Shown: piece after piece, positions 8,158 to 16,873 of the stretch
How positions within the stretch are numbered: position 1 is the stretch's first letter
Layout: each line of letters begins with the position of its first letter
Source: Anaerosphaera multitolerans
Lineage (GTDB): Bacteria; Bacillota; Clostridia; Tissierellales; Peptoniphilaceae
Assembly (NCBI RefSeq): GCF_004006535.1
Contig: NZ_RLIH01000011.1
Span: 1 to 64,000 of the forward strand
Direction of reading: 5' to 3'
DNA: 64,000 nucleotides
Translations under genes and position numbers: made by a program
The notes under the pieces: model-generated
Databases searched by the model: none
Told to the model about the DNA's origin: nothing
What the model saw: only the letters and a program-made list of their open reading frames with translations

Positions 8158-9225
8158 TTATTTTATTATACCAGAACCTAAGCAAATGTCTCCATCATAA
8201 AAGACTAAAATTTGACCAGGAGTGACACCTTTTATGGGATTATCAAATTTGACTATTAGTTCATCATTTAAAACATCTACTACCATTGGCTCATCCTTTG
8301 CACGATACCTTATTTTGCCCGTACATCTAAGCGGGAAGGTAGGTGTCTTAGTAATCCAAAAAGGCTCTTCACAAATAGTTTCGCTCTTATACAGAGCTGG
8401 GTTACCTAATCCTTGAGCAACAATTAGTCTGTTTTTTTCCAAATCTTTATCAGCAACAAAAAAAGGCTCACCACTGCCTACTCCACCGATTCCAATACCT
8501 TTCCTTTGCCCTATTGTATAGTGTATAAGGCCTGAATGTTCACCTAGATATTCTCCATCAACGGAATAAATATCTCCTTTTTTAGTGAAAAGGAAACTGT
8601 CAAGGAACTTATTAAAGTCTCTTTCACCAATGAAACATATTCCTGTGGAATCTTTTTTCTTTGCAGTGGAAAGATTGTACTTTTCAGCTATTTTTCGAAC
8701 TTCTTCTTTTTTAAAATTTCCTATTGGAAACAGAGTTTTAGAAAGAGCTTCTTCATTTACACGGGATAGAAAATAACTCTGATCTTTATTTTCATCTACT
8801 CCTCTTAAAAGATAGGTGTGATTATCTTTTTTAAGAGTTCTGGCGTAGTGGCCCATTGCAATGTAATCGGCATCAAGTTTCATTGCAAAATCCAAAAAAG
8901 CTTTGAATTTTATTTCAGTATTGCACATTACGTCAGGATTTGGTGTACGACCTTTTTCATATTCTGAAAGGAAATAAGAAAAGACTCTTTCTTTATACTC
9001 CTCTTCAAAATTTACGGTATAGTGGTTAATCCCAAGTTCTTCACAAACCCTTACCACATCTAAATAATCTTCAGCTGCTGTGCAAACTCCATCGTCATCT
9101 TCTTCACTCCAGTTCTTCATAAAGACAGCTGTTACATCGTAACCTTCTTCTTTTAAAAGAGCTGCGCTAACAGAAGAATCAACTCCGCCGCTCATTCCTA
9201 AAACAACGCTTTTTGATTTACTCAT
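8158..9225 (-). CDS. mnmA: tRNA-specific 2-thiouridylase
   Basis: MnmA thiolates uridine 34 of tRNA-Lys, -Glu and -Gln using sulfur from a cysteine desulfurase relay. The 355-residue protein has the PP-loop GMSGGVDSS near the N-terminus. The first catalytic Cys is in NPDVMCN (about residue 99) and the second in STGICFIGER (about residue 197). GHYAR and DQSYFL are also present. I begin at the ATG 66 nt inside the longest frame because GGAGTG precedes it and the family starts there. Cotranscribed with rplY. Confidence 0.94.
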   Translation of the reverse strand: MSKSKSVVLGMSGGVDSSVSAALLKEEGYDVTAVFMKNWSEEDDDGVCTAAEDYLDVVRVCEELGINHYTVNFEEEYKERVFSYFLSEYEKGRTPNPDVMCNTEIKFKAFLDFAMKLDADYIAMGHYARTLKKDNHTYLLRGVDENKDQSYFLSRVNEEALSKTLFPIGNFKKEEVRKIAEKYNLSTAKKKDSTGICFIGERDFNKFLDSFLFTKKGDIYSVDGEYLGEHSGLIHYTIGQRKGIGIGGVGSGEPFFVADKDLEKNRLIVAQGLGNPALYKSETICEEPFWITKTPTFPLRCTGKIRYRAKDEPMVVDVLNDELIVKFDNPIKGVTPGQILVFYDGDICLGSGIIK

Positions 9226-9427
9226 CAAAAACACTCCAGTATTATCAAATTTCACTAGAATATTATACATTAAGAAGTTGAAAAAAGCCAATTATTTATT
9301 GAAGTTTTATTGAAAACAGCAAAGTTTAATAAAATTTATTAAAGTAAAATATTAAATTCTAGGGGCTAAGAATTTTTTTACTTTAATCTATTAACTATTA
9401 ATGGTAATATATTAAAAGGTGATAAGT

Positions 9428-10495
9428 GTGAGAAAGTTAATCCTTTTATTTATACTTCTACTGTTACCAACTGGATGTGAAAAAGGCTATGAAAAATATG
9501 AATTAAAAGTATTTGATGCTTTTGATACAGTCACCTCTATTATTATATATGAAAGAGATGAAAATGAAGCAAATAAAAAGCTGTTAAAGCTAAAGGAAAA
9601 GTACTTGGAATTGCATAGACAGTTTGACAGATATAACAACTATGAGAATGTGAATAATGTAAAGACTATAAATGATAATGCAGGAATAAAATCTGTCAAA
9701 GTAAGTGAAGAGCTTTATCACTTATTGGAGAAGTCAGTTTATTATAATGAAACCATTAGTGACAAGGTAAATATTTTAATAGGACCAGTTGTGGATTATT
9801 GGGGAGAGTATAGAGATCTTTATAATACAGGTCATTCTAAAGACGAAGTAATAAAAAAACTTGGGAGCGCCATTCCGCAAGAAGAGGATTTAATTAAATT
9901 TAAGTCCCTTGTGGACTTAGATAAATTGGTGCTAAATGAAGAAGATAAAAGCGTATTTTTAAAAGAAAAGGGCATGGAACTTGATGTGGGAGCTTGTGCC
10001 AAAGGCTATGCAGTGGAGTTGTTGTGCCAGTACGGAAGAGATGAACTGGAAATAGCTTCGGGTATGGTATCGGCAGGTGGAAATGTTAAGACTATTGGAG
10101 AGCCTGTAACTAAAGATTATTATAAAATCGCAATTCAAAATCCTGAAAATATAGAGGATGAAAGCAAGGATCCTTATATAACCGTACTAAATATAAAGGA
10201 TAATTCTGTAGTTACAAGTGGGGATTATCAAAGGTATTTCACCTATGAAAATCAAAGGTACTGTCATATAATTGACCCTGAAAGTTTTATGGTTGCCGAT
10301 AAGTTCAGATCAGTAAGTGTAATTGAGGAAGATTCTCTGTTATGTGATTATCTATCGACAGCTTTATTTTTAATGGACTATGAAGATGGACTGAAATTAT
10401 GTGAAGATTTAAAAGTAGATGCAATTTGGTTTTTTCAAAATGGAGAAATAAAAAGTACTCAAGGAGCAAGACAGATGATGGAGGGGGTTAAATGA
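9428..10495 (+). CDS. apbE: FAD:protein FMN transferase, lipoprotein
   Basis: ApbE covalently attaches FMN from FAD to Thr residues of redox partners such as Rnf/Nqr subunits or FMN-binding-domain proteins outside the membrane. The 355-residue protein begins with a lipoprotein signal (lipid Cys at residue 17). It shows the DAFDTV motif, GACAKGYAV, SAGGNVKTIG, and SGDYQRYF with HIIDP in the C-terminal half, typical of the family. A GTG start is chosen behind AAGGTG; an upstream GTG overlaps that site. First gene of a coupled operon, it overlaps the next gene by 4 nt. The ribU and rib operons supply its flavin. Confidence 0.92.
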   Translation: MRKLILLFILLLLPTGCEKGYEKYELKVFDAFDTVTSIIIYERDENEANKKLLKLKEKYLELHRQFDRYNNYENVNNVKTINDNAGIKSVKVSEELYHLLEKSVYYNETISDKVNILIGPVVDYWGEYRDLYNTGHSKDEVIKKLGSAIPQEEDLIKFKSLVDLDKLVLNEEDKSVFLKEKGMELDVGACAKGYAVELLCQYGRDELEIASGMVSAGGNVKTIGEPVTKDYYKIAIQNPENIEDESKDPYITVLNIKDNSVVTSGDYQRYFTYENQRYCHIIDPESFMVADKFRSVSVIEEDSLLCDYLSTALFLMDYEDGLKLCEDLKVDAIWFFQNGEIKSTQGARQMMEGVK

Positions 10496-11010
10496 AAAAC
10501 AATGTCAGGGGATTAATATTTCATTTGATTATTATTTTAATAGTATTTATTATGGCGCTATTAATAAACCTAAGCGATTCATTAATAGAAATAATCTATG
10601 GAAATATAATTTTTAGAACAATTCTTTCTTTAATCCCAATTTTTTTATACTATAATTTCGGAAAGGCCATGAGTAAAAGGGGATCGAAAAATTTAGACTT
10701 TTTTACAGGAAATATTGTATTTTTAATAGCAGTGGTTTTACTTGTATTTGCTTTTTTAGGTTTAAAGTCTGATGTTTTTAATACTCCTGTGGCAGGGACT
10801 ATGTGGAGATTTCCTTTAGACTTTTTCCTAATGCCGCAATTATATATATTTCAAATGTATAATATAGGATATAATATGTTTACAGCTCTTCTTGCTGCAA
10901 TATTACCGGGATTTCTTTATGGCGTTTCCATAAAGAGGTCACGTGCAAAAATATTGAAAAAGAAAAGACTTATGAAACTGAGACAGATTAGAAGCAGGAG
11001 AAGAAGATGA
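10492..11010 (+). CDS. membrane protein of unknown function
   Basis: A 172-residue protein with four to five hydrophobic segments (about residues 8-26, 35-53, 70-92 and 110-142) and a very basic C-terminal tail ending in four Arg. I do not recognise the family. Its ATG overlaps the apbE stop and its own stop overlaps the next ATG, both by 4 nt, so translation is coupled across three genes. Association with a flavinyl transferase suggests an envelope role (inference only). Confidence 0.8.
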   Translation: MKNNVRGLIFHLIIILIVFIMALLINLSDSLIEIIYGNIIFRTILSLIPIFLYYNFGKAMSKRGSKNLDFFTGNIVFLIAVVLLVFAFLGLKSDVFNTPVAGTMWRFPLDFFLMPQLYIFQMYNIGYNMFTALLAAILPGFLYGVSIKRSRAKILKKKRLMKLRQIRSRRRR

Positions 11011-11552
11011 TAAAAACATCAAAATCGTTGGTAATACTTTTACTTTTATTATCTTTATTTCTTTTAAACAGTTGTAATTCGAAGGTAGAAGAAAATTTTG
11101 AAAGTGTAATTATTGATAGTGTAATAGATGGAGATACTGTAAGATTAAGTTCGGGAGAAAAAATCAGAATAATAGGAATAAATACTCCTGAAAAAGATAA
11201 AGAAAAACTTGGGAAAGAAGCCCATACATATGTTAAAGATTTAATAGAGGGGAAGAAGGTCTATTTGGAAAAGGATAAATCAGATAGGGACCAATATGAA
11301 AGACTTTTGAGATATATTTGGATTGAAATACCAAAAGAGCTAAGTAAAAAAGAAATAGAAACTAAAAATCTTTCTGCAATTTTACTTAAAAAGGGTTATG
11401 CCAGAAAATATACCTTTGAACCTGATATTAAATATGAAAATATATTTCAAGAAATTGAAAATGAAGCTAGAATAGAAGAGACAGGCATGTGGGAAATTAA
11501 TAAAAATGGAACTACAAGAGGAGATAAGCTAAATGTACAATTACAGTTCTGA
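11007..11552 (+). CDS. thermonuclease-family lipoprotein (SNase domain)
   Basis: A 181-residue secreted nuclease. The lipobox LNSC places the lipid Cys at residue 23. The SNase fold follows, with IDGDT (Asp41, Asp43), Arg54, and GINTPE where Asn59 stands at the position of staphylococcal nuclease Asp40 while Glu62 is kept. RLLRYIW contains the second catalytic Arg. It probably degrades extracellular nucleic acid at the cell surface. It overlaps the gene before it by 4 nt and the gene after it by 20 nt. Confidence 0.88.
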   Translation: MIKTSKSLVILLLLLSLFLLNSCNSKVEENFESVIIDSVIDGDTVRLSSGEKIRIIGINTPEKDKEKLGKEAHTYVKDLIEGKKVYLEKDKSDRDQYERLLRYIWIEIPKELSKKEIETKNLSAILLKKGYARKYTFEPDIKYENIFQEIENEARIEETGMWEINKNGTTRGDKLNVQLQF

Positions 11553-12030
11553 AGATCTTTATAAGGAAACTTTAAAGGCCTTTGAAAAAATAAATGTGAC
11601 ACCTAAAGATATTGCTTTAATAGTGTATGATTTACAAAAACCCTATATTGATAACATTACAATGGAAAATTGTGAGGAAAATGTAAGAGAGGTTCTTAAA
11701 AAAAGGGAAGTAATACATGCAGTTTTAACCGGACTTGCCATAGATGAATTGGTGGGCCGGAAAATGTTTCCTGAACCAATTCAATCTATAATTGAAAATG
11801 ATGAAGGACTTTATGGAATTGATGAAATTATGGCATTGGGAATAGTAAATGTCTATGGTTCAATAGGACTTACAAACTTCGGTTATCTTGATAAGGAAAA
11901 AGTCGGTATTATAAAGGATTTAGATAAGAGGAAGAAGGCAAACGGAGATATTACTACCTTTGCCGATGATATAGTGGCGGCTGTGGCAGCTGCAGCTGCG
12001 TCTAGAATGGCGCATAATGGTTCTAAATAA
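11533..12030 (+). CDS. phosphatidylglycerophosphatase A-like protein (YutG type)
   Basis: A 165-residue soluble protein resembling the PgpA domain as found in Firmicute YutG. Recognisable segments are HAVLTGLAIDELVGRK and GIVNVYGSIGLTNFGYLDK, with a C-terminal FADDIVAAVAAAAASR segment. PgpA hydrolyses phosphatidylglycerophosphate to phosphatidylglycerol; enzymatic identity in this soluble subfamily is less certain. The start lies inside the nuclease gene behind AGGAGATAAG. Confidence 0.8.
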   Translation: MYNYSSEDLYKETLKAFEKINVTPKDIALIVYDLQKPYIDNITMENCEENVREVLKKREVIHAVLTGLAIDELVGRKMFPEPIQSIIENDEGLYGIDEIMALGIVNVYGSIGLTNFGYLDKEKVGIIKDLDKRKKANGDITTFADDIVAAVAAAAASRMAHNGSK

Positions 12031-12070
12031 TAGAGATAATAAAAAATGAGGAAGAGAAGAGGGAGACAAT

Positions 12071-12340
12071 ATGAAGGTAAAAATATGTACGGGAGTTAGA
12101 TGCACATTAATGGGAGCGGACAGCATTTACGATGCTGTTGAGTACTTAAAAGAAAATGTATGTGGGCCTGATTCAAATGTATGTTCTGCTGAAGATTTAG
12201 AAGTGGAACTGTCCACTTGTTTAAATTATTGTAAAGGTGAAAAAAGCATAGCTCCGGTAGTTGTAATTGATGATGAAGTTATCTTCAAAGCAACTGCTCA
12301 GGAGATTAGCGAGAAATTAATAGATAGATTGAGGATATAA
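12071..12340 (+). CDS. thioredoxin-like [2Fe-2S] ferredoxin
   Basis: An 89-residue protein with Cys6, Cys11, Cys50 and Cys54. The CX4C...CX3C pattern is that of NuoE/HydA-accessory thioredoxin-like ferredoxins, which carry one [2Fe-2S] cluster. The start follows GAGGGAGACA. It ends 7 nt before the hydrogenase gene and is the natural electron carrier or subunit for it. NuoE proteins are longer, with an N-terminal helical domain that is missing here. Confidence 0.88.
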   Translation: MKVKICTGVRCTLMGADSIYDAVEYLKENVCGPDSNVCSAEDLEVELSTCLNYCKGEKSIAPVVVIDDEVIFKATAQEISEKLIDRLRI

Positions 12341-12347
12341 GTAAATT

Positions 12348-13844
12348 ATGAAGGAAAATTATCGTACTATACTAGATATAAGAAGAAAGGTTTTTGCCGA
12401 AGTTGCAAGAATTGCCTATGAGGACTGTGATATTTCGGAACTGGAAGATTCCAGCTATAGAATAGTTCCCGGTGAAGTTCCCAAATATAGAGAGGACATA
12501 TTTAGAGAACGTGCCGTGGCAGATGAAAGGCTTAGACTTGCTATGGGAATGGACGTTAGAAAGATAAGTGAATATAGAAAATTAACTGACGGTTTTGATA
12601 AAGTGGATATTGATACGAATGCTTATGAAAGACCGTTAATTAATGTAATTAAATTCGCCTGTGAATCCTGTCCGGAAAAAGCTTACCTAGTAACTAATAA
12701 CTGCAGAAAGTGTATGGCTCATCCTTGTACCAACGTGTGCCCTGTCAATGCCGTTTCCATGACGAGAAGTGGGGCGGTAATAGATAAGGAAAAGTGTATA
12801 AAGTGCGGAAGGTGTAAAGATGCCTGTCCTTACAGTGCTATTGTCATGTATGAAAGACCTTGTGCTGCGGCATGTGGTGTAAATGCCATAAGCTCTGACC
12901 AATACGGAAGAGCTGAAATAGATCATGAACAATGTGTTGCATGTGGAAGGTGTATTGCCACCTGTCCTTTTGGTGCAATAGCGGACAAGACTCAAATTTT
13001 TCAATTGATAAAGGCAATAAAAGCGGGTAAAAAAGTTTACGGTGCAATAGCTCCGTCTTTTATAGGTCAATTTGGTGCAATGACTACACCGGTTCAAGTT
13101 ATAGAGGCTATAAAACAATTGGGTTTTAAAGATGTAATAGAAGTGGGACTTGGAGCTGATGTTACCACCGTTCATGAGGCCAAGGAATATTTAAAGCGTG
13201 TCCCTGAGGAAATTCCCTTTATGGGTACAAGCTGTTGCTATTCTTGGTCATTGATGATAAAAAATAAATTTCCTGAATTGTCGGAACAAATTTCGGACTC
13301 AGGTTCTCCAATGAGATACACTGCTGAATATATTCGTAAGCTTGATCCTGAGGCAGTAGTTGTATTTATAGGACCTTGTACTTCTAAAAAACTTGAAGCT
13401 TTAGATACTGAAGTTAAATCCAGCGTAGATTTTGTAATTACTTTTGAAGAACTAATGGGTATGTTTGTAGCTAAAAAAATAGAGCCTTCGGAAATTGAAG
13501 TTACAAAGGAATTGGAAGATGCTTCGGCGCTGGGCAGAGCCTATCCGATTGCAGGCGGTGTGGCAGAGGCCGTTAAACGCGTTGCAAAGGAATTGGATCC
13601 GGATAGGGAAATCAATGTCCAAGGGGCAAATACTCTTTCCGAGTGTATTAAGATGTTAAAGATTGCTAAGGCGGGTAGGTTAGATGGTTATCTTTTAGAG
13701 GGCATGGCTTGTCCCGGAGGATGCGTAGCCGGAGTAGGTACCATTGCTTCTGTAGATAGAGTAAAGAAAAATATTGCTAAATTTACTAAGGATTCAAAAG
13801 TTCAAAGTCCTTTAAGCAATGATTTAATTGAAAAAGAAATTTAA
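12348..13844 (+). CDS. [FeFe] hydrogenase, group B type
   Basis: A 498-residue iron-sulfur enzyme. The N-terminal half holds ferredoxin-type [4Fe-4S] ligands: CRKCMAHPCTNVCP, CIKCGRCKDACP and CVACGRCIATCP. The H-cluster domain follows, with variant motifs: L1 GTSCCYSW (canonical TSCCPxW), L2 GPCTSKK and L3 EGMACPGGCVAG. This arrangement and these variants are those of group B monomeric hydrogenases, whose physiological direction is poorly known. The HydEFG maturases are not in the window. It sits last in the apbE operon, next to the small ferredoxin. Confidence 0.92.
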   Translation: MKENYRTILDIRRKVFAEVARIAYEDCDISELEDSSYRIVPGEVPKYREDIFRERAVADERLRLAMGMDVRKISEYRKLTDGFDKVDIDTNAYERPLINVIKFACESCPEKAYLVTNNCRKCMAHPCTNVCPVNAVSMTRSGAVIDKEKCIKCGRCKDACPYSAIVMYERPCAAACGVNAISSDQYGRAEIDHEQCVACGRCIATCPFGAIADKTQIFQLIKAIKAGKKVYGAIAPSFIGQFGAMTTPVQVIEAIKQLGFKDVIEVGLGADVTTVHEAKEYLKRVPEEIPFMGTSCCYSWSLMIKNKFPELSEQISDSGSPMRYTAEYIRKLDPEAVVVFIGPCTSKKLEALDTEVKSSVDFVITFEELMGMFVAKKIEPSEIEVTKELEDASALGRAYPIAGGVAEAVKRVAKELDPDREINVQGANTLSECIKMLKIAKAGRLDGYLLEGMACPGGCVAGVGTIASVDRVKKNIAKFTKDSKVQSPLSNDLIEKEI

Positions 13845-13872
13845 GAAACTGTGAAAAACAGCTAAATATCAC

Positions 13873-13901
13873 TTGACACATTAATATTACTGTATTAAAA
13901 T
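13873..13901 (+). promoter_or_regulatory. rplM-rpsI promoter
   Basis: TTGACA and TAAAAT are separated by 17 bp, just after the hydrogenase gene. The ribosomal operon is therefore transcribed independently. Confidence 0.75.
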
Positions 13902-13908
13902 AGTTGAA

Positions 13909-13943
13909 GTGTTTAAAAAGCCCCGGAAAATTTTTTAAATCAC
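13909..13943 (+). promoter_or_regulatory. rplM leader hairpin (possible L13 leader)
   Basis: GTGTTTAAAAA pairs with TTTTTAAATCAC around a GCCCCGG-containing loop, directly upstream of the AGGAGG site. Firmicutes carry an L13-binding autoregulatory leader here; I assign it by position and a hairpin, not by a covariance model. Confidence 0.5.
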
Positions 13944-13960
13944 ACAGGAGGTATTATCCC

Positions 13961-14389
13961 ATGAAAAGCTATATGGCTAAAGCCAATGAAGTAGATAGAA
14001 AATGGTATGTAATAGATGCTGAAGGAAAAGTTCTTGGTCGACTTGCAACTGAGGTAGCTAACATACTTAGAGGAAAAAATAAGCCGATCTATACTCCACA
14101 TGTAGATACAGGCGATTTTGTAGTTATTATCAATGCTGACAAAGTAAAATTAACAGGAAATAAATGGAACAATAAAGTCCATGCTTACCATACTGGTTAT
14201 CCAGGAGGAAGAAAAGAAATTCCTTATTATCAATTAAGAGAAAAAAACCCTGAAAGAGTAATTGAATATGCTGTTAAGGGAATGCTTCCAAAGAATAGAC
14301 TTGGAAGAAAAATGTACACTAAATTAAAGGTTTATGCAGGTGCTGAGCATCCACACGAAGCACAAAAACCAGAAGTTTATGAATTTTAA
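13961..14389 (+). CDS. rplM: 50S ribosomal protein L13
   Basis: A 142-residue L13, normal length. It begins [20 protein letters not shown] and contains the [17 protein letters not shown] region and the [11 protein letters not shown] signature near residue 107. A longer frame extends 57 nt upstream, but AGGAGG lies just before this ATG and the leader hairpin occupies the upstream part. It forms the standard pair with rpsI. Confidence 0.97.
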   Translation: MKSYMAKANEVDRKWYVIDAEGKVLGRLATEVANILRGKNKPIYTPHVDTGDFVVIINADKVKLTGNKWNNKVHAYHTGYPGGRKEIPYYQLREKNPERVIEYAVKGMLPKNRLGRKMYTKLKVYAGAEHPHEAQKPEVYEF

Positions 14390-14404
14390 TTGAGGAGGAT
14401 ATAG

Positions 14405-14797
14405 ATGGATAAATCACAATATAGAGGCACTGGAAGAAGAAAAACTTCAGTTGCTCAAGTTAGATTATTACCAGGTAATGGACAATTCACTGTTAATGGT
14501 AGAGATATAGACGAATATTTTGATTATGAAACTTTGAAAACAGTAGCTAAATCCCCTTTAGTATTAACAGAAACAATAGGTCAATTTGATGTTATTGTAA
14601 AAGTAATAGGCGGCGGATTTACCGGACAAGCAGGAGCAATAAGACACGGTATTGCAAGAGCTCTTCTTGAAGTTGATCCTGAACACAGGGCAATTTTGAA
14701 AAAGGCTGGTTTCCTTACTAGAGACCCTAGAATGAAGGAAAGAAAGAAATACGGTCTTAAAAAAGCAAGACGTGCTCCACAATTTTCAAAGAGATAA
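14405..14797 (+). CDS. rpsI: 30S ribosomal protein S9
   Basis: A 130-residue S9. It has [14 protein letters not shown] at the start, [20 protein letters not shown] in the middle (the S9 signature) and the invariant C-terminal [12 protein letters not shown], whose tail contacts P-site tRNA. The start follows GAGGAGG, 15 nt after rplM. Confidence 0.98.
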   Translation: MDKSQYRGTGRRKTSVAQVRLLPGNGQFTVNGRDIDEYFDYETLKTVAKSPLVLTETIGQFDVIVKVIGGGFTGQAGAIRHGIARALLEVDPEHRAILKKAGFLTRDPRMKERKKYGLKKARRAPQFSKR

Positions 14798-14808
14798 TTC
14801 GAAAACAA

Positions 14809-14835
14809 AAACATTGGTTCTTCCAATGTTTTTTT
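14809..14835 (+). terminator. rpsI terminator
   Basis: AAACATTGG/CCAATGTTT stem with a TTCTT loop and a T-run. Confidence 0.9.
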
Positions 14836-14854
14836 GTGTATTAAATGCTTTAAT

Positions 14855-14883
14855 AAAAAAGCCGTCCTTAGGGCGGCTTTTTT
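14855..14883 (-). terminator. bidirectional terminator, mainly for the GcvT-like gene
   Basis: GCCGTCC/GGGCGGC stem with a TTA loop, flanked by six A on one side and six T on the other, so it can stop transcription from both strands. It lies directly after the GcvT-like stop. Confidence 0.85.
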
Positions 14884-14884
14884 A

Positions 14885-15892
14885 CTAACCTCTTACTCTT
14901 TCATTTTCCGGATCATAAAAAACTTTTTCGCTTAACTGCGCCTTATATTCGCCTATATCTACAGTATCGCCTATTTTTACTTTATCCAGCTCAACTAAAG
15001 CAAAGCCTATGTTTTTTTCTACGGTGTAGCCATAGGTAAAAACAGTAACCTTGCCTACTTCCTCTCCGTTAAAGCTTACAGCTGCCCCCGCTTCAATTTC
15101 AGCAGCATCGTCATTAACAGTAAAGCCGAGTAGTCTTCTCTTTGCTCCTTCCGCTTTTACTTTTTCTAAGGCTTCTTTACCGATAAAGTCCTTACTCCAT
15201 CCAACAGTCCATCCAAAGTCCACTTCCAAAGGATTGGCTCCTGCCAAGTCACTCATCAAGGTATATCCTTTTTCTCTTGGTAGACTGGTTACAATTACAT
15301 CAGTGGTGATATTTAAAATATCAAATGCTTTGCCACATTCCATAAGCTTGGATTCTACAAGCTCTTTATCTTTGGGATTACAGTAAATTTCATATCCCAG
15401 TTCGCCTGTATAGCCGCTACGAGCTATTTTAACCGGTACGTCATCAATGGCATTATCAGCTATTGTAAAGAATTTCATAGAGTCTAAATTGGTTTTAAGG
15501 AAATCATTTAGTACTGCTTTGGAATTTGGTCCCTGAACTGCATACATTGTAGTTTTACTTGTGATATCTTCATAGGATACATTAAAATCACCCTTATGTG
15601 CATCAAACCAAGCAATTAACTCAGCAATGTAGAGTGTAGAAATCCAATATTTTTTCTCTTCAATTCTAAACACTATTACGTCATCAATAATTATACCGTC
15701 TTCATTAAGCATAGTGGTGTATTTTGCATCTCCCACTTTAGCCTTACTTAGATATGCCACAAATATTTTGTCAAGGAAGCTTGGTGAATCAACTCCTGTA
15801 ACTTCCAATAGTTGGTGAGTAAAGTCATAAAATCCAACACTATTTCGAACAGCTTCATGTTCTTTTCTACGAGTTACGTCATTTTTCAGCAT
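14885..15892 (-). CDS. aminomethyltransferase (GcvT)-like folate-binding protein
   Basis: A 335-residue GcvT-family protein. It shows YDFTHQLLEVTG, DDVIVFRI, AVQGPNS, and RSGYTGELGYEI (the folate-site signature, about residue 170), then the C-terminal barrel domain with RLLGFTV. True GcvT takes the aminomethyl group from lipoyl-GcvH to tetrahydrofolate. No gcvH or gcvP lies nearby, and it is shorter than typical GcvT (about 360-370). It may be a stand-alone THF-dependent demethylase or a YgfZ-like relative. It has its own terminator and AGGAGG site. Confidence 0.82.
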   Translation of the reverse strand: MLKNDVTRRKEHEAVRNSVGFYDFTHQLLEVTGVDSPSFLDKIFVAYLSKAKVGDAKYTTMLNEDGIIIDDVIVFRIEEKKYWISTLYIAELIAWFDAHKGDFNVSYEDITSKTTMYAVQGPNSKAVLNDFLKTNLDSMKFFTIADNAIDDVPVKIARSGYTGELGYEIYCNPKDKELVESKLMECGKAFDILNITTDVIVTSLPREKGYTLMSDLAGANPLEVDFGWTVGWSKDFIGKEALEKVKAEGAKRRLLGFTVNDDAAEIEAGAAVSFNGEEVGKVTVFTYGYTVEKNIGFALVELDKVKIGDTVDIGEYKAQLSEKVFYDPENERVRG

Positions 15893-16197
15893 AATAGTAC
15901 CTCCTTTATACTTACCGCTTCATTTATATTACATTACATTTTCGACAAGTTAAATTGTAGGCTATCATATATCCATATATTAAAAATATACCCTAATAAA
16001 CTGTAAAAGTTACAAATAAAGTGAGGTGTTAAAACATTATTATAGTAGACATAATTTATTTTTATTTTTTTAGAATATGTTATTTATTGTTGTTAACTTC
16101 GAAACTATTCTTTATCTAAAAATAAATTTTTAAATTGTTAAAATAGTAAATTGAGTAGGCTTGGCTAAAAATAAAACTGATTTGGAAAGACGTTAAT
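15893..16197. other. intergenic region, 305 bp
   Basis: Very AT-rich spacer upstream of the GcvT-like gene and downstream of the GNAT gene. Apart from the GcvT-like gene's AGGAGG site I see no convincing ORF, RNA or hairpin-plus-U-run. Confidence 0.6.
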
Positions 16198-16617
16198 CTA
16201 TAAATTCTTTAGGAAAAACACTTCCATTGCTTGTTCAAGTGGTGTGTTATCAAAAGATAGACTGCCTTTTTCCACATATCCGAGTTTTCGATAAAAATGT
16301 TGAGCATCTTCGTCAATTTGCGTGGAGGTTACAACCAGTTTGTATCCCAGTTCTCTCATCTCTTTCTCCCAGAACAATAGGGCTTGTTTACCAAAACCTT
16401 TTCTTAAATGGAATTTATCTAAGCAAATAAGCGTAAGGAAAGGTATGTTATCCCAAAATAAATTATATCTCATTATGCCAATGGGTTTGGAATTATTGTA
16501 AATAATATAACTGCGCTTATCTCGAACTTTCAATAAAAATTCTTCATTACTAATGTGTGTATCAAGAGAAAACCAAAATGTTTTATCAGCTTCTGTTGAA
16601 TATTTAATTTCAAACAT
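16198..16617 (-). CDS. GNAT-family N-acetyltransferase
   Basis: A 139-residue protein. The acetyl-CoA pyrophosphate-binding motif A is LRKGFGKQAL (about residue 71), preceded by the beta-strand FLTLICLDK. The C-terminal motif B region is AQHFYRKLGYVEKG. The small-molecule or protein substrate is unknown. The start follows AGGAGGTATTAA. Monocistronic. Confidence 0.85.
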   Translation of the reverse strand: MFEIKYSTEADKTFWFSLDTHISNEEFLLKVRDKRSYIIYNNSKPIGIMRYNLFWDNIPFLTLICLDKFHLRKGFGKQALLFWEKEMRELGYKLVVTSTQIDEDAQHFYRKLGYVEKGSLSFDNTPLEQAMEVFFLKNL

Positions 16618-16795
16618 TTAATACCTCCTACTATGTAAAACAACATCTGATTGTAGCTACCAACTAAATATTGTTATAATTTCAGAATTTTTTTATAAGG
16701 AATCACATATGTTTATTATACAGTTACTAAAAACTCTAAACAATTATTAAATAGGAAGATTTCGCGGTATAGGTTTTTAAGTTTACAAGTGCTAA

Positions 16796-16834
16796 AAAAT
16801 TAAAAAAGTCGCTACAGTTAATACTGTGGCGACT
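16796..16834 (-). terminator. terminator of the TraB/GumN gene
   Basis: On the minus strand AGTCGCCACAGT/ACTGTAGCGACT (one mismatch, ATTA loop) is followed by a U-run, 40 nt after the stop codon. Confidence 0.8.
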
Positions 16835-16873
16835 ACTTATAAAAGCTTTATATAAATTCTATTATACAGATTT

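Noticed and set aside
12687-13175. Minus-strand open frame of 162 codons inside the hydrogenase gene
   Set aside because: It lies antisense to conserved iron-sulfur motifs, has no family resemblance and no ribosome site.
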